From: Mycolicibacterium porcinum
Lineage (GTDB): Bacteria > Actinomycetota > Actinomycetes > Mycobacteriales > Mycobacteriaceae
Direction: 5' to 3'
DNA length: 64,000 bases
Assembly (NCBI GenBank): GCA_002086835.1
Contig: MVIG01000017.1
Coordinates: 1 to 64,000 of the forward strand
The translations under genes were made by a program, and so were the position numbers. Positions 1-11,015 of this stretch are shown here, one piece after another (positions within the stretch are counted from its first letter, which is position 1; each line of letters starts with the position of its first letter). Under the pieces are notes generated by a model. That model was given only the letters and a program-made list of their open reading frames with translations. It searched no databases and had not been told where the DNA came from.

Positions 1-112
1 CCCTAAACGGGAAAAAGAGCGTGGCCAAAAACAACAAACAAAAACCACCAAACACACTATTGAGTTCTCAAACAACAGGCTTTTCTGCTTTGTCACCCTG
101 TTTTGGGGCAAC
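1..112 (-). promoter_or_regulatory. 5' part of the rrnA leader RNA (16S gene lies beyond the window)
   Basis: Read on the minus strand this is the start of the precursor rRNA leader. Bases 52-74 carry the element TTTGAGAACTCAATAGTGTG, which I recognise from mycobacterial rRNA leaders, where it lies with the antitermination and RNase III processing signals. It is followed by a T/G-rich run (minus strand, about 20-50) and GCTCTTTTTCCCGTTTAGGG at the window edge. The 16S gene itself is not in the window. Position directly behind murA matches the rrnA locus of mycobacteria. Confidence 0.85.
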
Positions 113-118
113 CCCACC

Positions 119-148
119 AGCTTAATTGGAAGCTTGCTGGCAAGTCAA
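119..148 (-). promoter_or_regulatory. rrnA promoter, proximal
   Basis: Minus-strand -35 TTGACT at 143-148 and -10 TAAGCT at 119-124, separated by 18 bp. It is followed by GGTGGGGTTGCCCC, closely matching the sequence after the middle promoter, so the two look like duplicated modules. The start point is expected near 112. This is a housekeeping (SigA-type) promoter for the rRNA operon. Confidence 0.85.
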
Positions 149-194
149 GTTGCTTCATCCTGGCTTATTTCATCCGGTCTGAGGCAACCTCGCC

Positions 195-224
195 AGCTTA
201 GTACGATCTCGGCTGGCTTGTCAA
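195..224 (-). promoter_or_regulatory. rrnA promoter, middle
   Basis: Minus-strand -35 TTGACA (219-224) and -10 TAAGCT (195-200) with an 18-bp spacer. The hexamers and the following GGCGAGGTTGCCTC resemble the proximal promoter, which suggests tandem duplication of one promoter unit. Confidence 0.85.
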
Positions 225-270
225 GTCGCTCTGGCCCGGGGGGTTTTCCCCGCTCCGCGGCGACTTCAAA

Positions 271-300
271 AGATTAGCGCGCGCCAGCCTACAAGGTCAA
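271..300 (-). promoter_or_regulatory. rrnA promoter, distal
   Basis: Minus-strand -35 TTGACC (295-300) and -10 TAATCT (271-276), again with an 18-bp spacer. It lies about 50 bp after the murA stop codon. No terminator-like hairpin is visible between murA and the three promoters, so murA transcripts may read into the rRNA operon. Confidence 0.75.
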
Positions 301-352
301 ATCGGCTGGTCAGCGCGATTTCGAGGCTGAAAGCCAGGCTCGAACGTGCTGC

Positions 353-1609
353 CTAGGAGCCTACTCTTTCGATCTCGGCTCCGAGGCTCAACAGGTTTTC
401 CACGAACAACGGGTAGCCGCGATCGATGTGGAACACGTCGTGAACCTCGGTTTCACCGTCGGCGACCAAGCCTGCGAGCACCAGGCCGGCGCCGGCGCGA
501 ATATCCGACGACCACACCGGCGCGCTCGAAAGCTGCGGGATCCCCCGCACGACGGCATGGTGACCGTCCGTCCGGGCATCGGCACCCAACCGGATCATCT
601 CCTCGACGAACCGGAAGCGCGCTTCGAAAACGTTCTCGGTGATCATCGACGTTCCGTCCGCCACCGATGCCAGACCGATCGCCATCGGCTGCAGGTCGGT
701 CGGGAAGCCCGGGAACGGCAGCGTCGCCACGTTGACCGCCTTGGGTCGCTCGTACTGCACCACCCGGAAACCGTCATCGTTCTGGGTGACCGTGGCGCCG
801 GCGTCGTGCAGCTTGTGCAGGACCAGCTGCAGGTGCTGCGGGTCCACGCCCGTCACCGAGATGTCGCCCCGCGTCATCGCCGCGGCTATCCCCCAGGTCG
901 CCGCCACGATGCGGTCGCCGATCACACGGTGTTCCGTCGGATAGAGCCGATCCACCCCGGTGATCGTCAGCGTCGACGTCCCCGCCCCGCTGACCTTGGC
1001 CCCCATCTGGTTGAGCATCGCGCAGATGTCGACGATGTCGGGCTCGCGCGCCGCGTTGTGGATGGTGGTGACACCTTCCGCCAGTACCGCGGCCATGAGG
1101 ATGTTCTCGGTCGCCCCCACTGACGGGAACTCCAGTTGGATCTCGGCACCCCGCAGATGGTCGGCTTCGGCCACCACACATCCGTGCTCGATATTGCAGG
1201 TCGCACCCAGTTGGCGCAGTCCCGCCTGGTGCATGTCCAGCGGCCGCGACCCGATGGCATCGCCACCGGGAAGAGCGACCTTCGCCTTCCTGCACCGCCC
1301 CACCAGTGGTCCCAGCACACACACCGAGGCGCGGAACTGCCGGACCGCCGCGAAGTCGGCGTCGTACTTGGGTTCGTCGGGCGACGTGATGCGCACGGTG
1401 TCACCGTCCAGCTCGACGGTGGCCCCCAACCCACGTAGAACCTCGGCCATCAACGGCACATCGAGGATGTCGGGGCAGTTGGTGATGATGCTGGTGCCCT
1501 CCGCCAGCAACGAAGCCGCCATCAGTTTCAGCACACTGTTCTTCGCGCCACCGACAGCAACTTCGCCTGATAAGCGGTTCCCGCCGGTCACCAAGAAACG
1601 CTCGCTCAC
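353..1609 (-). CDS. murA: UDP-N-acetylglucosamine 1-carboxyvinyltransferase MurA
   Basis: This cytoplasmic enzyme transfers enolpyruvate from PEP to UDP-GlcNAc, the first committed step of peptidoglycan synthesis. It is 418 residues, the length of the mycobacterial enzyme, and an EPSP-synthase-type fold is expected. Near the start it has GGNRLSGEV and GAKNSVLK, and the active-site loop [10 protein letters not shown] has Asp117 where most bacteria have the fosfomycin-reactive Cys. The Cys-to-Asp change is known in mycobacteria and explains intrinsic fosfomycin resistance. The GTG start follows a -10-like TACACT by only 7 bases with no Shine-Dalgarno sequence, so the mRNA is probably leaderless. 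The gene sits between the ATP synthase operon and the rRNA promoters, as in other mycobacteria. Confidence 0.98.
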   Translation of the reverse strand: MSERFLVTGGNRLSGEVAVGGAKNSVLKLMAASLLAEGTSIITNCPDILDVPLMAEVLRGLGATVELDGDTVRITSPDEPKYDADFAAVRQFRASVCVLGPLVGRCRKAKVALPGGDAIGSRPLDMHQAGLRQLGATCNIEHGCVVAEADHLRGAEIQLEFPSVGATENILMAAVLAEGVTTIHNAAREPDIVDICAMLNQMGAKVSGAGTSTLTITGVDRLYPTEHRVIGDRIVAATWGIAAAMTRGDISVTGVDPQHLQLVLHKLHDAGATVTQNDDGFRVVQYERPKAVNVATLPFPGFPTDLQPMAIGLASVADGTSMITENVFEARFRFVEEMIRLGADARTDGHHAVVRGIPQLSSAPVWSSDIRAGAGLVLAGLVADGETEVHDVFHIDRGYPLFVENLLSLGAEIERVGS

Positions 1610-1616
1610 GCCGGTT

Positions 1617-1622
1617 AGTGTA
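1617..1622 (-). promoter_or_regulatory. -10 element of the murA promoter
   Basis: TACACT on the minus strand fits the mycobacterial TAnnnT -10 consensus. It ends 7 bases before the murA GTG at 1609, which puts the transcription start on or next to the start codon. No good -35 hexamer is seen. Inference only; there was no transcript mapping. Confidence 0.5.
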
Positions 1623-1706
1623 AACAGGCCGCCGTCGAGTTTCCGCCTGCTCGGACAGATCCGGCGGGCCCGGCCAACGTGTCCACGAGCCCGGTACGGT
1701 TCAGGT

Positions 1707-2273
1707 ATGGCGGTTCATCTCACCCGTATCTATACCCGCACCGGCGACGACGGCACGACTGGGCTGAGTGACTTCAGCAGGGTTTCCAAGAATGATTCGA
1801 GGTTGGCGGCGTATGCCGACTGTGACGAAGCCAACGCGGCCATCGGCGTCGCAGTGGCCCTCGGCGCACCCGATCAGCAAATCCTGGCTGTGCTCAGACA
1901 GATTCAGAACGACCTGTTCGACGCCGGCGCGGATTTGTCCACGCCCGTCGTGGAGGACCCCGAGCATCCGCCGCTGCGAATCTCGCAGGCCTACATCGAC
2001 CGGCTCGAGAAGTGGTGCGACGAGTTCAACGAGGCATTACCTGCACTGAATTCGTTCATCCTGCCCGGCGGCAGTCCCCTCTCGGCGCTGTTGCACGTCG
2101 CCCGCACCGTGGCCCGCCGCGCTGAGCGGTCAGCTTGGATTGCCGTACAGGAGCACGGTGATTCGGTGAGTGTCCTGCCGGCGAAGTACCTCAACCGGCT
2201 GTCTGATCTGCTGTTCATCCTGTCGCGGGTAGCGAACCCGGACGGGGACGTGCTCTGGAAGCCTGGCGGATGA
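1707..2273 (+). CDS. cob(I)alamin adenosyltransferase, PduO type
   Basis: This enzyme transfers the adenosyl group of ATP to cob(I)alamin to make adenosylcobalamin, the cofactor of enzymes such as methylmalonyl-CoA mutase. The 188-residue protein has the family's N-terminal ATP-binding motif [11 protein letters not shown] and the C-terminal [11 protein letters not shown] helix with the conserved Arg and Glu. The ATG at 1707 is chosen because homology begins there; the reading frame upstream is open only because of high GC. It is the only plus-strand gene in the first 18 kb and separates murA from the ATP synthase cluster, like Rv1314c in M. tuberculosis. Confidence 0.95.
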   Translation: MAVHLTRIYTRTGDDGTTGLSDFSRVSKNDSRLAAYADCDEANAAIGVAVALGAPDQQILAVLRQIQNDLFDAGADLSTPVVEDPEHPPLRISQAYIDRLEKWCDEFNEALPALNSFILPGGSPLSALLHVARTVARRAERSAWIAVQEHGDSVSVLPAKYLNRLSDLLFILSRVANPDGDVLWKPGG

Positions 2274-2308
2274 GCCGCTTGCGCGAAGACCAGTTACTCA
2301 GCTGCTCA

Positions 2309-2360
2309 GTAGTTTCGCCGTCGGGCCCGCGACCCTAGTAATTTCGCCGCCGGGCCCGCG
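2309..2360. repeat. 23-bp direct repeat at the 3' end of the DUF2550 gene
   Basis: Two copies, 2309-2331 and 2338-2360, match at 21 of 23 positions. The second copy holds the stop and last codons of the minus-strand DUF2550 gene; the first lies just beyond it, between the two convergent genes. It looks like a local tandem duplication with a 29-bp period. The function is unknown. Confidence 0.7.
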
Positions 2361-2781
2361 GCGATGGCCGGGATTCGAGCCACGAGGTGAACGCCGTCAA
2401 TGCGCCCCGGTCCAGGGCGATCTCGTAGCCCTGCCGGCGTTCGGGACTGTTGTCGCGCAGTTCGAGAATGACTGTCGCGTCGTTCATGATGTCGAACTCG
2501 TCACCACGCGGGGCGCGGCGTGACACCACTTCGAGCCCCCGCCGGCTCAATCGGCGGTCGGGCCACCACCGCATGCTGGACAGGCGGTAGAAACCCGCTT
2601 CCCCACCGCGGTAACGCATCACGCCATGGCGCCAGCCACTACCTCCGTCGGCGGGGAAGTCGCGCAGGATCGCGGCTGTTCCGCCAACCTGACGCAGCTT
2701 CCACAGGCGGTAGCTCAGGGCACCGACCAAAACCAGCAAAACGCAGACGAGCGCGACCATGCCGATCATGGGCGCGCTCAT
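2335..2781 (-). CDS. DUF2550 membrane-anchored protein
   Basis: This 148-residue protein of unknown function is found at the end of actinobacterial atp operons (the Rv1312 position). Residues 5-27 form one hydrophobic segment, and the rest is a basic, Trp-rich soluble domain (RYRGGEAGFYRLSSMRWWPD). It is expected to sit on the cytoplasmic membrane. It starts 15 bp after atpC, so it is probably cotranscribed with the ATP synthase. A structural or regulatory role near the synthase is a guess from position only. The C-terminus is Arg-rich and its codons lie in the 23-bp repeat. Confidence 0.9.
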   Translation of the reverse strand: MSAPMIGMVALVCVLLVLVGALSYRLWKLRQVGGTAAILRDFPADGGSGWRHGVMRYRGGEAGFYRLSSMRWWPDRRLSRRGLEVVSRRAPRGDEFDIMNDATVILELRDNSPERRQGYEIALDRGALTAFTSWLESRPSPRARRRNY

Positions 2782-2796
2782 CTGTCGTCTCTGTCG

Positions 2797-3162
2797 TCAG
2801 TCGATCTGGCCGAGTGCGCGCAGGCGCGCCCGACCCCATGCCGCTGTCTGCTCGTCGTCTGACTCCGCGTCCTGCTTGGCCGAGTCGGCGTCGATCTCGG
2901 ATTCGAACTGAGCGTTCTCCACCAGGATTCGGACCGTCTCCTCGGTCACCGACAGGAAACCGCCGTCGACGGCGATGCGCAGGTCGTCCTCACCTTCGCG
3001 CTCGACGCGAACCATCGCATCGTCGACCAGCTGCGCCACCAATGGAATGTGCCGCGGCAGGATGCCGATCTCACCGGCGGTGGTCCTTGTGAAGACGAAC
3101 GTAGCGGCACCGGACCAGAGCTCACGCTCCACGGCCACGATCTCGACGTTCAAATCAGCCAT
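2797..3162 (-). CDS. atpC: F1Fo ATP synthase subunit epsilon
   Basis: This is the central-stalk subunit that couples rotation of gamma and the c-ring and modulates ATP hydrolysis. The 121-residue protein starts with the beta-sandwich ([15 protein letters not shown]) and contains the [14 protein letters not shown] segment of bacterial epsilon. The C-terminal helical part is short, as usual in mycobacteria. It is last of the synthase subunits, 39 bp after atpD. Confidence 0.98.
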   Translation of the reverse strand: MADLNVEIVAVERELWSGAATFVFTRTTAGEIGILPRHIPLVAQLVDDAMVRVEREGEDDLRIAVDGGFLSVTEETVRILVENAQFESEIDADSAKQDAESDDEQTAAWGRARLRALGQID

Positions 3163-3201
3163 GTCACACCACCTCTCGCACTCGGGTTTCTACAGAAGTC
3201 A

Positions 3202-4644
<1,443 letters not shown>

Positions 4645-4670
4645 CTACGAGGCTTTCGTCTTTGGTCCGG

Positions 4671-5594
4671 CTAGCGCGCGTCGGCCAGCGCGTTCGCGCC
4701 GCCCACGATCTCGCTGATTTCCTGGGTGATCTGCGCCTGGCGTTCGCGGTTGGCCGCGAGCGTCAGTGCCTTGATCAGATCGTCGGCGTTGTCGGTGGCC
4801 GACTTCATGGCGCGCCGGCGCGAAGCCGACTCCGAGGCCGCCGCCTCCAGCAGCGCTGCGTACACGCGGGTGGCGATGTAGCGGGGCAACAGCGCGTCGA
4901 ACAGATCCTCGGCATTCGGTTCGAACGAGTACAGCGTGTGCGGGCCGGTCTCCGGCTCGCCGACGTACTCGACGACCAACGGCGCGATCTGATGGGCCAC
5001 CGCGGTCTGCGAGAGCATCGACCGGAATTCGGTGGACACGATGTGCAGTTCGTCGACGCCCAGGATGCCGTCGGCTCCGGCGTCGTCACCCTCGTCGTCA
5101 GCGCCGGACATGAACGCCGTCACCAGGGTGTCGGCGATCTCCTTGGCGTTCTCGTAGTTGGGCCGCTCGGAGAAACCGGTCCACGACTCGGTCACCGGCC
5201 GCTGGCGGAAGCTGTAGTAGCCCAACGCCTTCCGGCCGACGACGTAGAGCACCGGGTTCTTGCCCTGTTCCCGCAGCAGCGAGAACAGTTCTTCGGCCCG
5301 GCGCAGCACGTTGGCGTTGTAACCGCCGCAGAGACCGCGGTCCGAGGACACCACCAGCACACCGGCGCGCTTGGGGTTCTCCCGCTGCACGAGCAGCGGG
5401 TGATCCAGCGCGCTGGCGCCGGCCAGCTCGGTGAGCATGTTGGTGATCTCGGTGGAGTAGGGCCGGGCCGCGTCGACCCGGGCCTGCGCCTTGGCGATCC
5501 GCGACGTGGCGATCAGCTCCTGGGCCTTCGTGATCTTCTTGATCGACGAAGCGGAGCGGATACGCCCGCGTAGCTCGCGAAGTGTGGCTGCCAT
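4671..5594 (-). CDS. atpG: F1Fo ATP synthase subunit gamma
   Basis: This is the rotor shaft inside the alpha3beta3 ring. The 307-residue protein begins [20 protein letters not shown] and ends with the conserved helix [22 protein letters not shown]. It carries the extra Asp/Gly-rich loop [13 protein letters not shown] near residue 165, a mycobacterium-specific insertion reported to contact the c-ring region. It begins 7 bp behind atpA. Confidence 0.98.
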   Translation of the reverse strand: MAATLRELRGRIRSASSIKKITKAQELIATSRIAKAQARVDAARPYSTEITNMLTELAGASALDHPLLVQRENPKRAGVLVVSSDRGLCGGYNANVLRRAEELFSLLREQGKNPVLYVVGRKALGYYSFRQRPVTESWTGFSERPNYENAKEIADTLVTAFMSGADDEGDDAGADGILGVDELHIVSTEFRSMLSQTAVAHQIAPLVVEYVGEPETGPHTLYSFEPNAEDLFDALLPRYIATRVYAALLEAAASESASRRRAMKSATDNADDLIKALTLAANRERQAQITQEISEIVGGANALADAR

Positions 5595-5601
5595 TGGTTA
5601 C

Positions 5602-7251
5602 CTAGGCCTTCTTCGGTGCCGGCTTGCGGACCTTGACCGATTCCTTCTCCAGGTCCTCGGGGTCGAGTGCGTCAGCATCGGCCTCCTTGACAACCACGGA
5701 GCTGCCGTCGGTGGCGGCGAAGCCCTTCTTGAACTCGTTGATGACCGAGACCAGCTTCTCCTCGGCCTCCTCGGACAGCTTCTTGGTCTCTTTGATCCCG
5801 GTGAGGATGTCGGAGTGGCTGGCCTTCACGTGCTCCAGCAGCTCGGAGGAGAAGCGCGAGACGTCCTCGGCCGGAACCGAATCCAGGTGGCCCTGGGTAC
5901 CGAGGAAGATCTCGACGACCTGGTCCTCGACAGCCAGCGGGCTGTACTGAGGCTGCTTGAGCAGCTCGACCAGGCGGACACCGCGGTCCAGCTGGGCCTT
6001 CGAAGCCGCGTCCAGGTCCGAGGCGAAGGCCGCGAAGGCCTCCAGCTCGCGGTACTGCGACAGGTCCAGACGCAGCGAGCCCGCGACCTCTTTCATGGCC
6101 TTGATCTGCGCGGCGCCACCGACGCGGGACACCGACACACCGACGTTCACGGCCGGGCGCACACCCTGGTTGAACAGGTCGGACTCCAGGAAGCACTGGC
6201 CGTCGGTGATCGAGATGACGTTGGTCGGGATGTAGGCCGAGATGTCGTTGGCCTTGGTCTCGATGATCGGCAGACCCGTCATCGAACCACCGCCGAGCTC
6301 GTCGGACAGCTTCGCACAACGCTCCAGCAGACGCGAGTGCAGGTAGAAGACGTCACCCGGGTACGCCTCGCGGCCCGGCGGGCGACGCAGCAGCAGCGAG
6401 ATGGCGCGGTAGGCCTCGGCCTGCTTGGTCAGGTCGTCGAACACGATCAGCACGTGCTTGCCGTCGTACATCCAGTGCTGGCCGATGGCCGAACCGGTGT
6501 AGGGCGCCAGCCACTTGAAGCCGGCGGGATCGGAGGCCGGGGCCGCCACGATGGTGGTGTACTCCATCGCGCCACCCTCTTCCAGCGCACGCTTCACGCT
6601 GGCGATGGTGGTGCCCTTCTGGCCGACGGCGACGTACACGCAGCGCACCTGCTGCTTGGGATCGCCGGTCAGCCAGGCCTCGCGCTGGTTGAGGATGGTG
6701 TCGACGCAGAGCGCGGTCTTGCCGGTCTTGCGGTCACCGATGATCAGCTGGCGCTGGCCGCGGCCGATCGGGGTCATGGCGTCAACGGCCTTGATTCCGG
6801 TCTGCAGCGGCTCGCCGACGCCCTGGCGCTGCACCACCGAAGGAGCCTGCAGCTCGAGGGCACGGCGGGTCTCGGCTTCGATGTCACCCTGGCCGTCGAT
6901 CGGCTGGCCGAGCGGGTTGACGACGCGACCGAGGAACGCGTCGCCGACCGGCACCGAGAGCACCTCGCCGGTGCGCTTGACCTGCTGGCCTTCTTCGATC
7001 TTCTCGAACTCACCCAGGATGACGGCGCCGACGCTGTGCTCGTCGAGGTTGAGCGCCACACCCAACACACCGCCCGGGAACTCGAGGAGTTCCTGGGTCA
7101 TGACCGAGGGCAGGCCCTCGACGTGAGCGATGCCGTCACCGGCGTCGACGACGGTGCCGATCTCTTCACGCTCGGTGTCGGCGGAAAACGAGGATACGTA
7201 GTCCTCGATGGCACCTTCGATATCAGCAGCCGAGATTGTCAACTCTGCCAT
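5602..7251 (-). CDS. atpA: F1Fo ATP synthase subunit alpha
   Basis: This is the non-catalytic nucleotide-binding subunit of F1. It is 549 residues with P-loop GDRKTGKTA near residue 170. The C-terminus extends beyond the usual bacterial end with about 35 charged residues ([19 protein letters not shown]). This mycobacterial alpha extension is known to suppress ATP hydrolysis by latching onto gamma. The operon order b-delta, alpha, gamma, beta, epsilon is standard. Confidence 0.99.
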   Translation of the reverse strand: MAELTISAADIEGAIEDYVSSFSADTEREEIGTVVDAGDGIAHVEGLPSVMTQELLEFPGGVLGVALNLDEHSVGAVILGEFEKIEEGQQVKRTGEVLSVPVGDAFLGRVVNPLGQPIDGQGDIEAETRRALELQAPSVVQRQGVGEPLQTGIKAVDAMTPIGRGQRQLIIGDRKTGKTALCVDTILNQREAWLTGDPKQQVRCVYVAVGQKGTTIASVKRALEEGGAMEYTTIVAAPASDPAGFKWLAPYTGSAIGQHWMYDGKHVLIVFDDLTKQAEAYRAISLLLRRPPGREAYPGDVFYLHSRLLERCAKLSDELGGGSMTGLPIIETKANDISAYIPTNVISITDGQCFLESDLFNQGVRPAVNVGVSVSRVGGAAQIKAMKEVAGSLRLDLSQYRELEAFAAFASDLDAASKAQLDRGVRLVELLKQPQYSPLAVEDQVVEIFLGTQGHLDSVPAEDVSRFSSELLEHVKASHSDILTGIKETKKLSEEAEEKLVSVINEFKKGFAATDGSSVVVKEADADALDPEDLEKESVKVRKPAPKKA

Positions 7252-7310
7252 GGTTTTTCGTCTTCCTACCTTGTTCTTGGGGTGGTTCTGGGGTTGCCAG
7301 CGCCGCGCGG

Positions 7311-8648
7311 TCAGTCCGGCAGCTGGGTGGCCGCTGCGGCCAGTCGGGACGAGATCGAGCCGTCGATCACTTCGTCACCGACGGTGATCGACAGACCACC
7401 GAGCAGTTCCGGGTCGACGTGCAACTGCACTGCCACCGGGTGTCCGTAGATGCGGGTGAGCACCTCCGACAGCCGGGTCCGCTGAGCATCGGTCAGGTCA
7501 GCGGCGGCGGTCACGTGAGCGACCACTTCACCGCGGCGGGCGACTGCGAGCTCGGCGAGGTCGATGACGGCCTCGTCGGCACGCTCACCGCGCAGCAGCC
7601 CCACAGTCTGGGTCAGCAGCGCCGCTGCCGTCCCGTTTGCACTCGCATTGCCGGCGAGCACTTTGTCCAGCAAGGCGATTCGTCCGTCGACCGGGGTCGT
7701 GTAGTCACTGAGCAGGGCCGAGAGCTTGGGCTCGGCGTCGAGCAGGCGACCGAACCGGAACAGCTGGTCCTCCACCTCATCGACCTCACCGCCGATTTCG
7801 GCGCGCTTGAGCAGCGCCAGCCGGGCGGTGTGTTCAATCGCGTCGACCAGGTTCGATTCGGTCGACCAACGCTGCGACACGGCGGTGCGCAGCACATCCA
7901 GAGTGGTGGTGCCGACCTGGCCCGACAGCAGACGGTCAACCAGCTCGACCTTGGCCGCGGAGTTGTCGGTCGGCTCGGCCAGATGCCTGGTGAGCACCGA
8001 CTCCGACAGCAGCAGCTTGGCCACCGAGGTCAGTTCCTCGGCCAGCGTGGTGAGGCCGTCGGCGTCCAGACCGCCTGCGACCGAGTCGAACTTGTCGACC
8101 ACGACCGTCAGCGATTCGCGGCTGGCCGCCCGCAGCTTCGCCGTGGCGGCGGTGTCGATCACCACGGTCGACGGGGCCATCTGGTCCAGCTCGTCGAGGA
8201 ACCGGTCGACGGTGGCCGCCTGGGCGGCCGGATCGGCGACGTGGGCCCGCACCAGAGCGTCGGCCTTGGCCACCGACTCCGATCCGAGACCGGTCCGCAG
8301 CTGACGGATGAGCTGCTGGCGCATCAGCTGGACCTGCTGGGCGCCCTGTGCCTTGATCCGCTCGGCCTCGGTGCCGGCCTGCTCGGCCAGCTGAGCGGTG
8401 ATCCGCTCGGAGTCCTGCGCGGCCTCGTCGGTCACCTTGGTCGATTCGGCCTTGGCGTCGGCGAGTGCCTTGGCATGCATCTCATCGGCATCGGCGAGCT
8501 TCTTGGCCGCTTCGGCGCTCTCCGCGAGAGCGACCCGCACGGCTTCCTGCTGCTTCTGCATCAGGCTCCGCACCGGCGGCACCACCCACTTGATGATGAT
8601 GAATGCGATGACGGCAAAGCCGATCAGCTGCCCGATAAATATCGACAT
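7311..8648 (-). CDS. atpFH: ATP synthase fused b-delta subunit
   Basis: This is a peripheral-stalk fusion found in mycobacteria and relatives. Residues about 5-25 form a membrane helix ([20 protein letters not shown]), residues 30-170 a charged coiled coil of b type, and the C-terminal part a delta (OSCP) domain. The protein is 445 residues, the usual length. Its ATG directly follows the TAG of atpF with no gap, so translation is coupled. Confidence 0.97.
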   Translation of the reverse strand: MSIFIGQLIGFAVIAFIIIKWVVPPVRSLMQKQQEAVRVALAESAEAAKKLADADEMHAKALADAKAESTKVTDEAAQDSERITAQLAEQAGTEAERIKAQGAQQVQLMRQQLIRQLRTGLGSESVAKADALVRAHVADPAAQAATVDRFLDELDQMAPSTVVIDTAATAKLRAASRESLTVVVDKFDSVAGGLDADGLTTLAEELTSVAKLLLSESVLTRHLAEPTDNSAAKVELVDRLLSGQVGTTTLDVLRTAVSQRWSTESNLVDAIEHTARLALLKRAEIGGEVDEVEDQLFRFGRLLDAEPKLSALLSDYTTPVDGRIALLDKVLAGNASANGTAAALLTQTVGLLRGERADEAVIDLAELAVARRGEVVAHVTAAADLTDAQRTRLSEVLTRIYGHPVAVQLHVDPELLGGLSITVGDEVIDGSISSRLAAAATQLPD

Positions 8649-9164
8649 CTACTGCGTCCCACCTGATTTCACGTCGACGCCCAAAATGCGGCTGGCCAGG
8701 GTCTGCGAGAGCCCGTCCACCGAGGACTCCAGCCCCGACCGCACCTCGGCACCCTGGGCAGCAAGCTGCTCGTCGGCCTGGCGCACTGTCGCGGCCACTT
8801 CGGTGCTGGCCTCGGCACGCTTGGCGTCGACCACCTCGCGACCCGCGGCACGGGCCTCGTCACGGATTGCCGATGCCTGGGTCCGGGCCCCGGCCATCGC
8901 CTCGTTGTAGTCGGCCTGTGCCGCGGCCACCTGCTCGGCCGACTTCCGATTGTCAGCGGCGGTTTTCGCCAGCATCGCTTCGCGCTCTGCCAGTACCTTG
9001 CCGACCGGTGGCACAACCCATTTCGCGATCACAGCGAGTGTGATCAGGAAAATGATCAGCACGGCGAAGAAGGTGCCGTTGGGGACCAGGAAGTTGCTCT
9101 GGCCCCCACCGCCTTCCGCCGCTGCCTGGCTTGAGGCCAGGATCGTTGCGCTCAGTTCACCCAT
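8649..9164 (-). CDS. atpF: F1Fo ATP synthase subunit b
   Basis: This peripheral-stalk subunit pairs with the fused b-delta chain. The 171-residue protein has a membrane helix at about residues 28-50 ([20 protein letters not shown]) followed by an Ala/Glu/Arg-rich coiled coil. It lies 9 bp behind atpE and touches atpFH. Confidence 0.97.
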   Translation of the reverse strand: MGELSATILASSQAAAEGGGGQSNFLVPNGTFFAVLIIFLITLAVIAKWVVPPVGKVLAEREAMLAKTAADNRKSAEQVAAAQADYNEAMAGARTQASAIRDEARAAGREVVDAKRAEASTEVAATVRQADEQLAAQGAEVRSGLESSVDGLSQTLASRILGVDVKSGGTQ

Positions 9165-9173
9165 GCTGATGGA

Positions 9174-9509
<336 letters not shown>

Positions 9510-9515
9510 TCATGC

Positions 9516-10292
9516 TCAGTGATCTTCGTGGTCCAGTTCCATCGCCTGGCTGAAGTACAGGATCGTCAGCAGCGAGAAGATGAAGGCCTGGATCAGGCCG
9601 ACGAAGAGGTCGAAGGTCTTCCAGATCGCGTTCGGCGCCCACTGGATGTACCAGGGGAACATCGCGATCAGCGCGACCAGGATGCCGCCTGCGAAGATGT
9701 TGCCGAAAAGACGGAGGGCCAGCGAGATCGGCTTGGCGAGTTCCTCGACGATGTTGATCGGCAGCAGGGCGGGCACGTGACCCTTGAGCACCTTGACCGG
9801 GTGGCCGATGATGCCGCGGCGCCAGATGCCGGCCGCGTGGTAGCAGACGAACACGAACAGGGCCAGCGCCAGCACGAAGTTGATGTCGGAGGCCGGCGGC
9901 TTGTACCACTCGGCGGCGGCGCCATCCGCTCCCCCGTACTGCAGCGGCAGCACCGACAGCCAGTTGGAGACCAGGATGAAGACGAAGATCGCCACCGAGA
10001 GCGGCAGCACGAACGGCGCGACCTTCATGCCGATCGCGGCCTCGATCTGCCCGCGCATCTGGATGGTCAGGGCCTCCCAGAACAGCTGCACACCGCCGGG
10101 CACACCGGTCGAGGTGACCTTGGCCCGCAGGACGAATGCCAGGGCGATCACGATCACCGCGGTGATCGCGGTGGCCAGGATGGTGTCACCGTTGAACGTC
10201 ATCCCGAACAGCTCGAACACCATCGTGTGGTGGCCGACGTGGATGGCGGCGCCACCCTCTTCGGCGGCGAGCACGGTCGTCGTCTGAGTCAT
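9516..10292 (-). CDS. atpB: F1Fo ATP synthase subunit a
   Basis: This membrane subunit forms the proton half-channels beside the c-ring. The 258-residue protein has several hydrophobic helices and the conserved [19 protein letters not shown] helix with the essential Arg. It follows the AtpI-like gene by 10 bp and precedes atpE by 81 bp. Confidence 0.98.
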   Translation of the reverse strand: MTQTTTVLAAEEGGAAIHVGHHTMVFELFGMTFNGDTILATAITAVIVIALAFVLRAKVTSTGVPGGVQLFWEALTIQMRGQIEAAIGMKVAPFVLPLSVAIFVFILVSNWLSVLPLQYGGADGAAAEWYKPPASDINFVLALALFVFVCYHAAGIWRRGIIGHPVKVLKGHVPALLPINIVEELAKPISLALRLFGNIFAGGILVALIAMFPWYIQWAPNAIWKTFDLFVGLIQAFIFSLLTILYFSQAMELDHEDH

Positions 10293-10302
10293 TTAGGTCA
10301 GC

Positions 10303-10749
10303 TCAACCCTTCGATTCCGTATCCAAGACATCCAGGCCGTTCGAGCGGATTTTCCGCAGCACGGGGATGCTGGTGCTCATCACCAGCAGAGCCTGGAAAA
10401 TCGCCAGCCCGAACAGCACCGCGATGCCGCCCGAGGTTTTGAAGACAAATGCGATGCCGAGTGCGATCGCGGTGATGATCAGCAGCCGCGTCGCGGAGTT
10501 CACGGCCATCTTCTTCTTGAGCGGGTGATCTTCGGCCGTGATCGACTCGACGGCCCGGCGCACCAGCAGGGCGTTGACCAGGCCGAGGCCCAGACCGACA
10601 CCGAAGAAGACGCCGAAGAAAATGTGTCCGGTGAATCCGGCGGCCAGGATGGCCAGCGCGGTCAGTGCGACGCAAACAATCAGGAGACGCAGTGGCCGGA
10701 AAGCCACCGACGGGAACACCAACGGCGCGTTTTGCGCTGGTGTCGTCAC
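10303..10749 (-). CDS. AtpI-like membrane protein, first gene of the atp operon
   Basis: This 148-residue protein is the Rv1303 equivalent. Four hydrophobic segments are visible (about residues 20-40, 42-62, 85-105, 108-128). By position and topology it corresponds to AtpI, which helps assemble the c-ring in other bacteria. The sequence is poorly conserved, so this role is inferred. It starts at GTG with GGGGTGA upstream and leads the operon. Confidence 0.85.
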   Translation of the reverse strand: MTTPAQNAPLVFPSVAFRPLRLLIVCVALTALAILAAGFTGHIFFGVFFGVGLGLGLVNALLVRRAVESITAEDHPLKKKMAVNSATRLLIITAIALGIAFVFKTSGGIAVLFGLAIFQALLVMSTSIPVLRKIRSNGLDVLDTESKG

Positions 10750-11015
10750 TGATTCACCCCAATCCCGCTGTCACGAAACGCTGCACCCTCGGAGATGCCA
10801 ACGGTTGCTGCCCCCTGGCAAAACCCTGTGCGCGCCCGACGAGAATATCGGAGGGCGGCGGGCGTGCTTGAATCACCCACGGGGTAGCTCCCTTTGTCGG
10901 TCGTTGATCGGCACCTGACGGTTCGTCGAACCGATGGGCCGGGCCGGCAACCCGCGAGGTTTTTCGGGTTCTGGCAGCACCCTAACACATGGTAGGCACC
11001 CCAAAACCGGGCCTA
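10750..11015 (-). promoter_or_regulatory. atp operon promoter region with a weak hairpin
   Basis: This is the 266-bp gap between wecA and the AtpI-like gene. A short minus-strand hairpin, AACCCG/CGGGTT (10949-10970), may end wecA transcripts. Two -10-like hexamers are present: TATTCT at 10842-10847, which would give a leader near 90 nt, and TAGGGT at 10979-10984. No convincing -35 goes with either. No gene is seen here. Confidence 0.45.

Noticed and set aside
5491..8666. Plus-strand frames of 652 and 476 codons opposite atpA and atpFH
   Set aside because: Same reason: antisense shadows of certain genes, with low-complexity Leu/Val/Gly/Asp/Arg composition.
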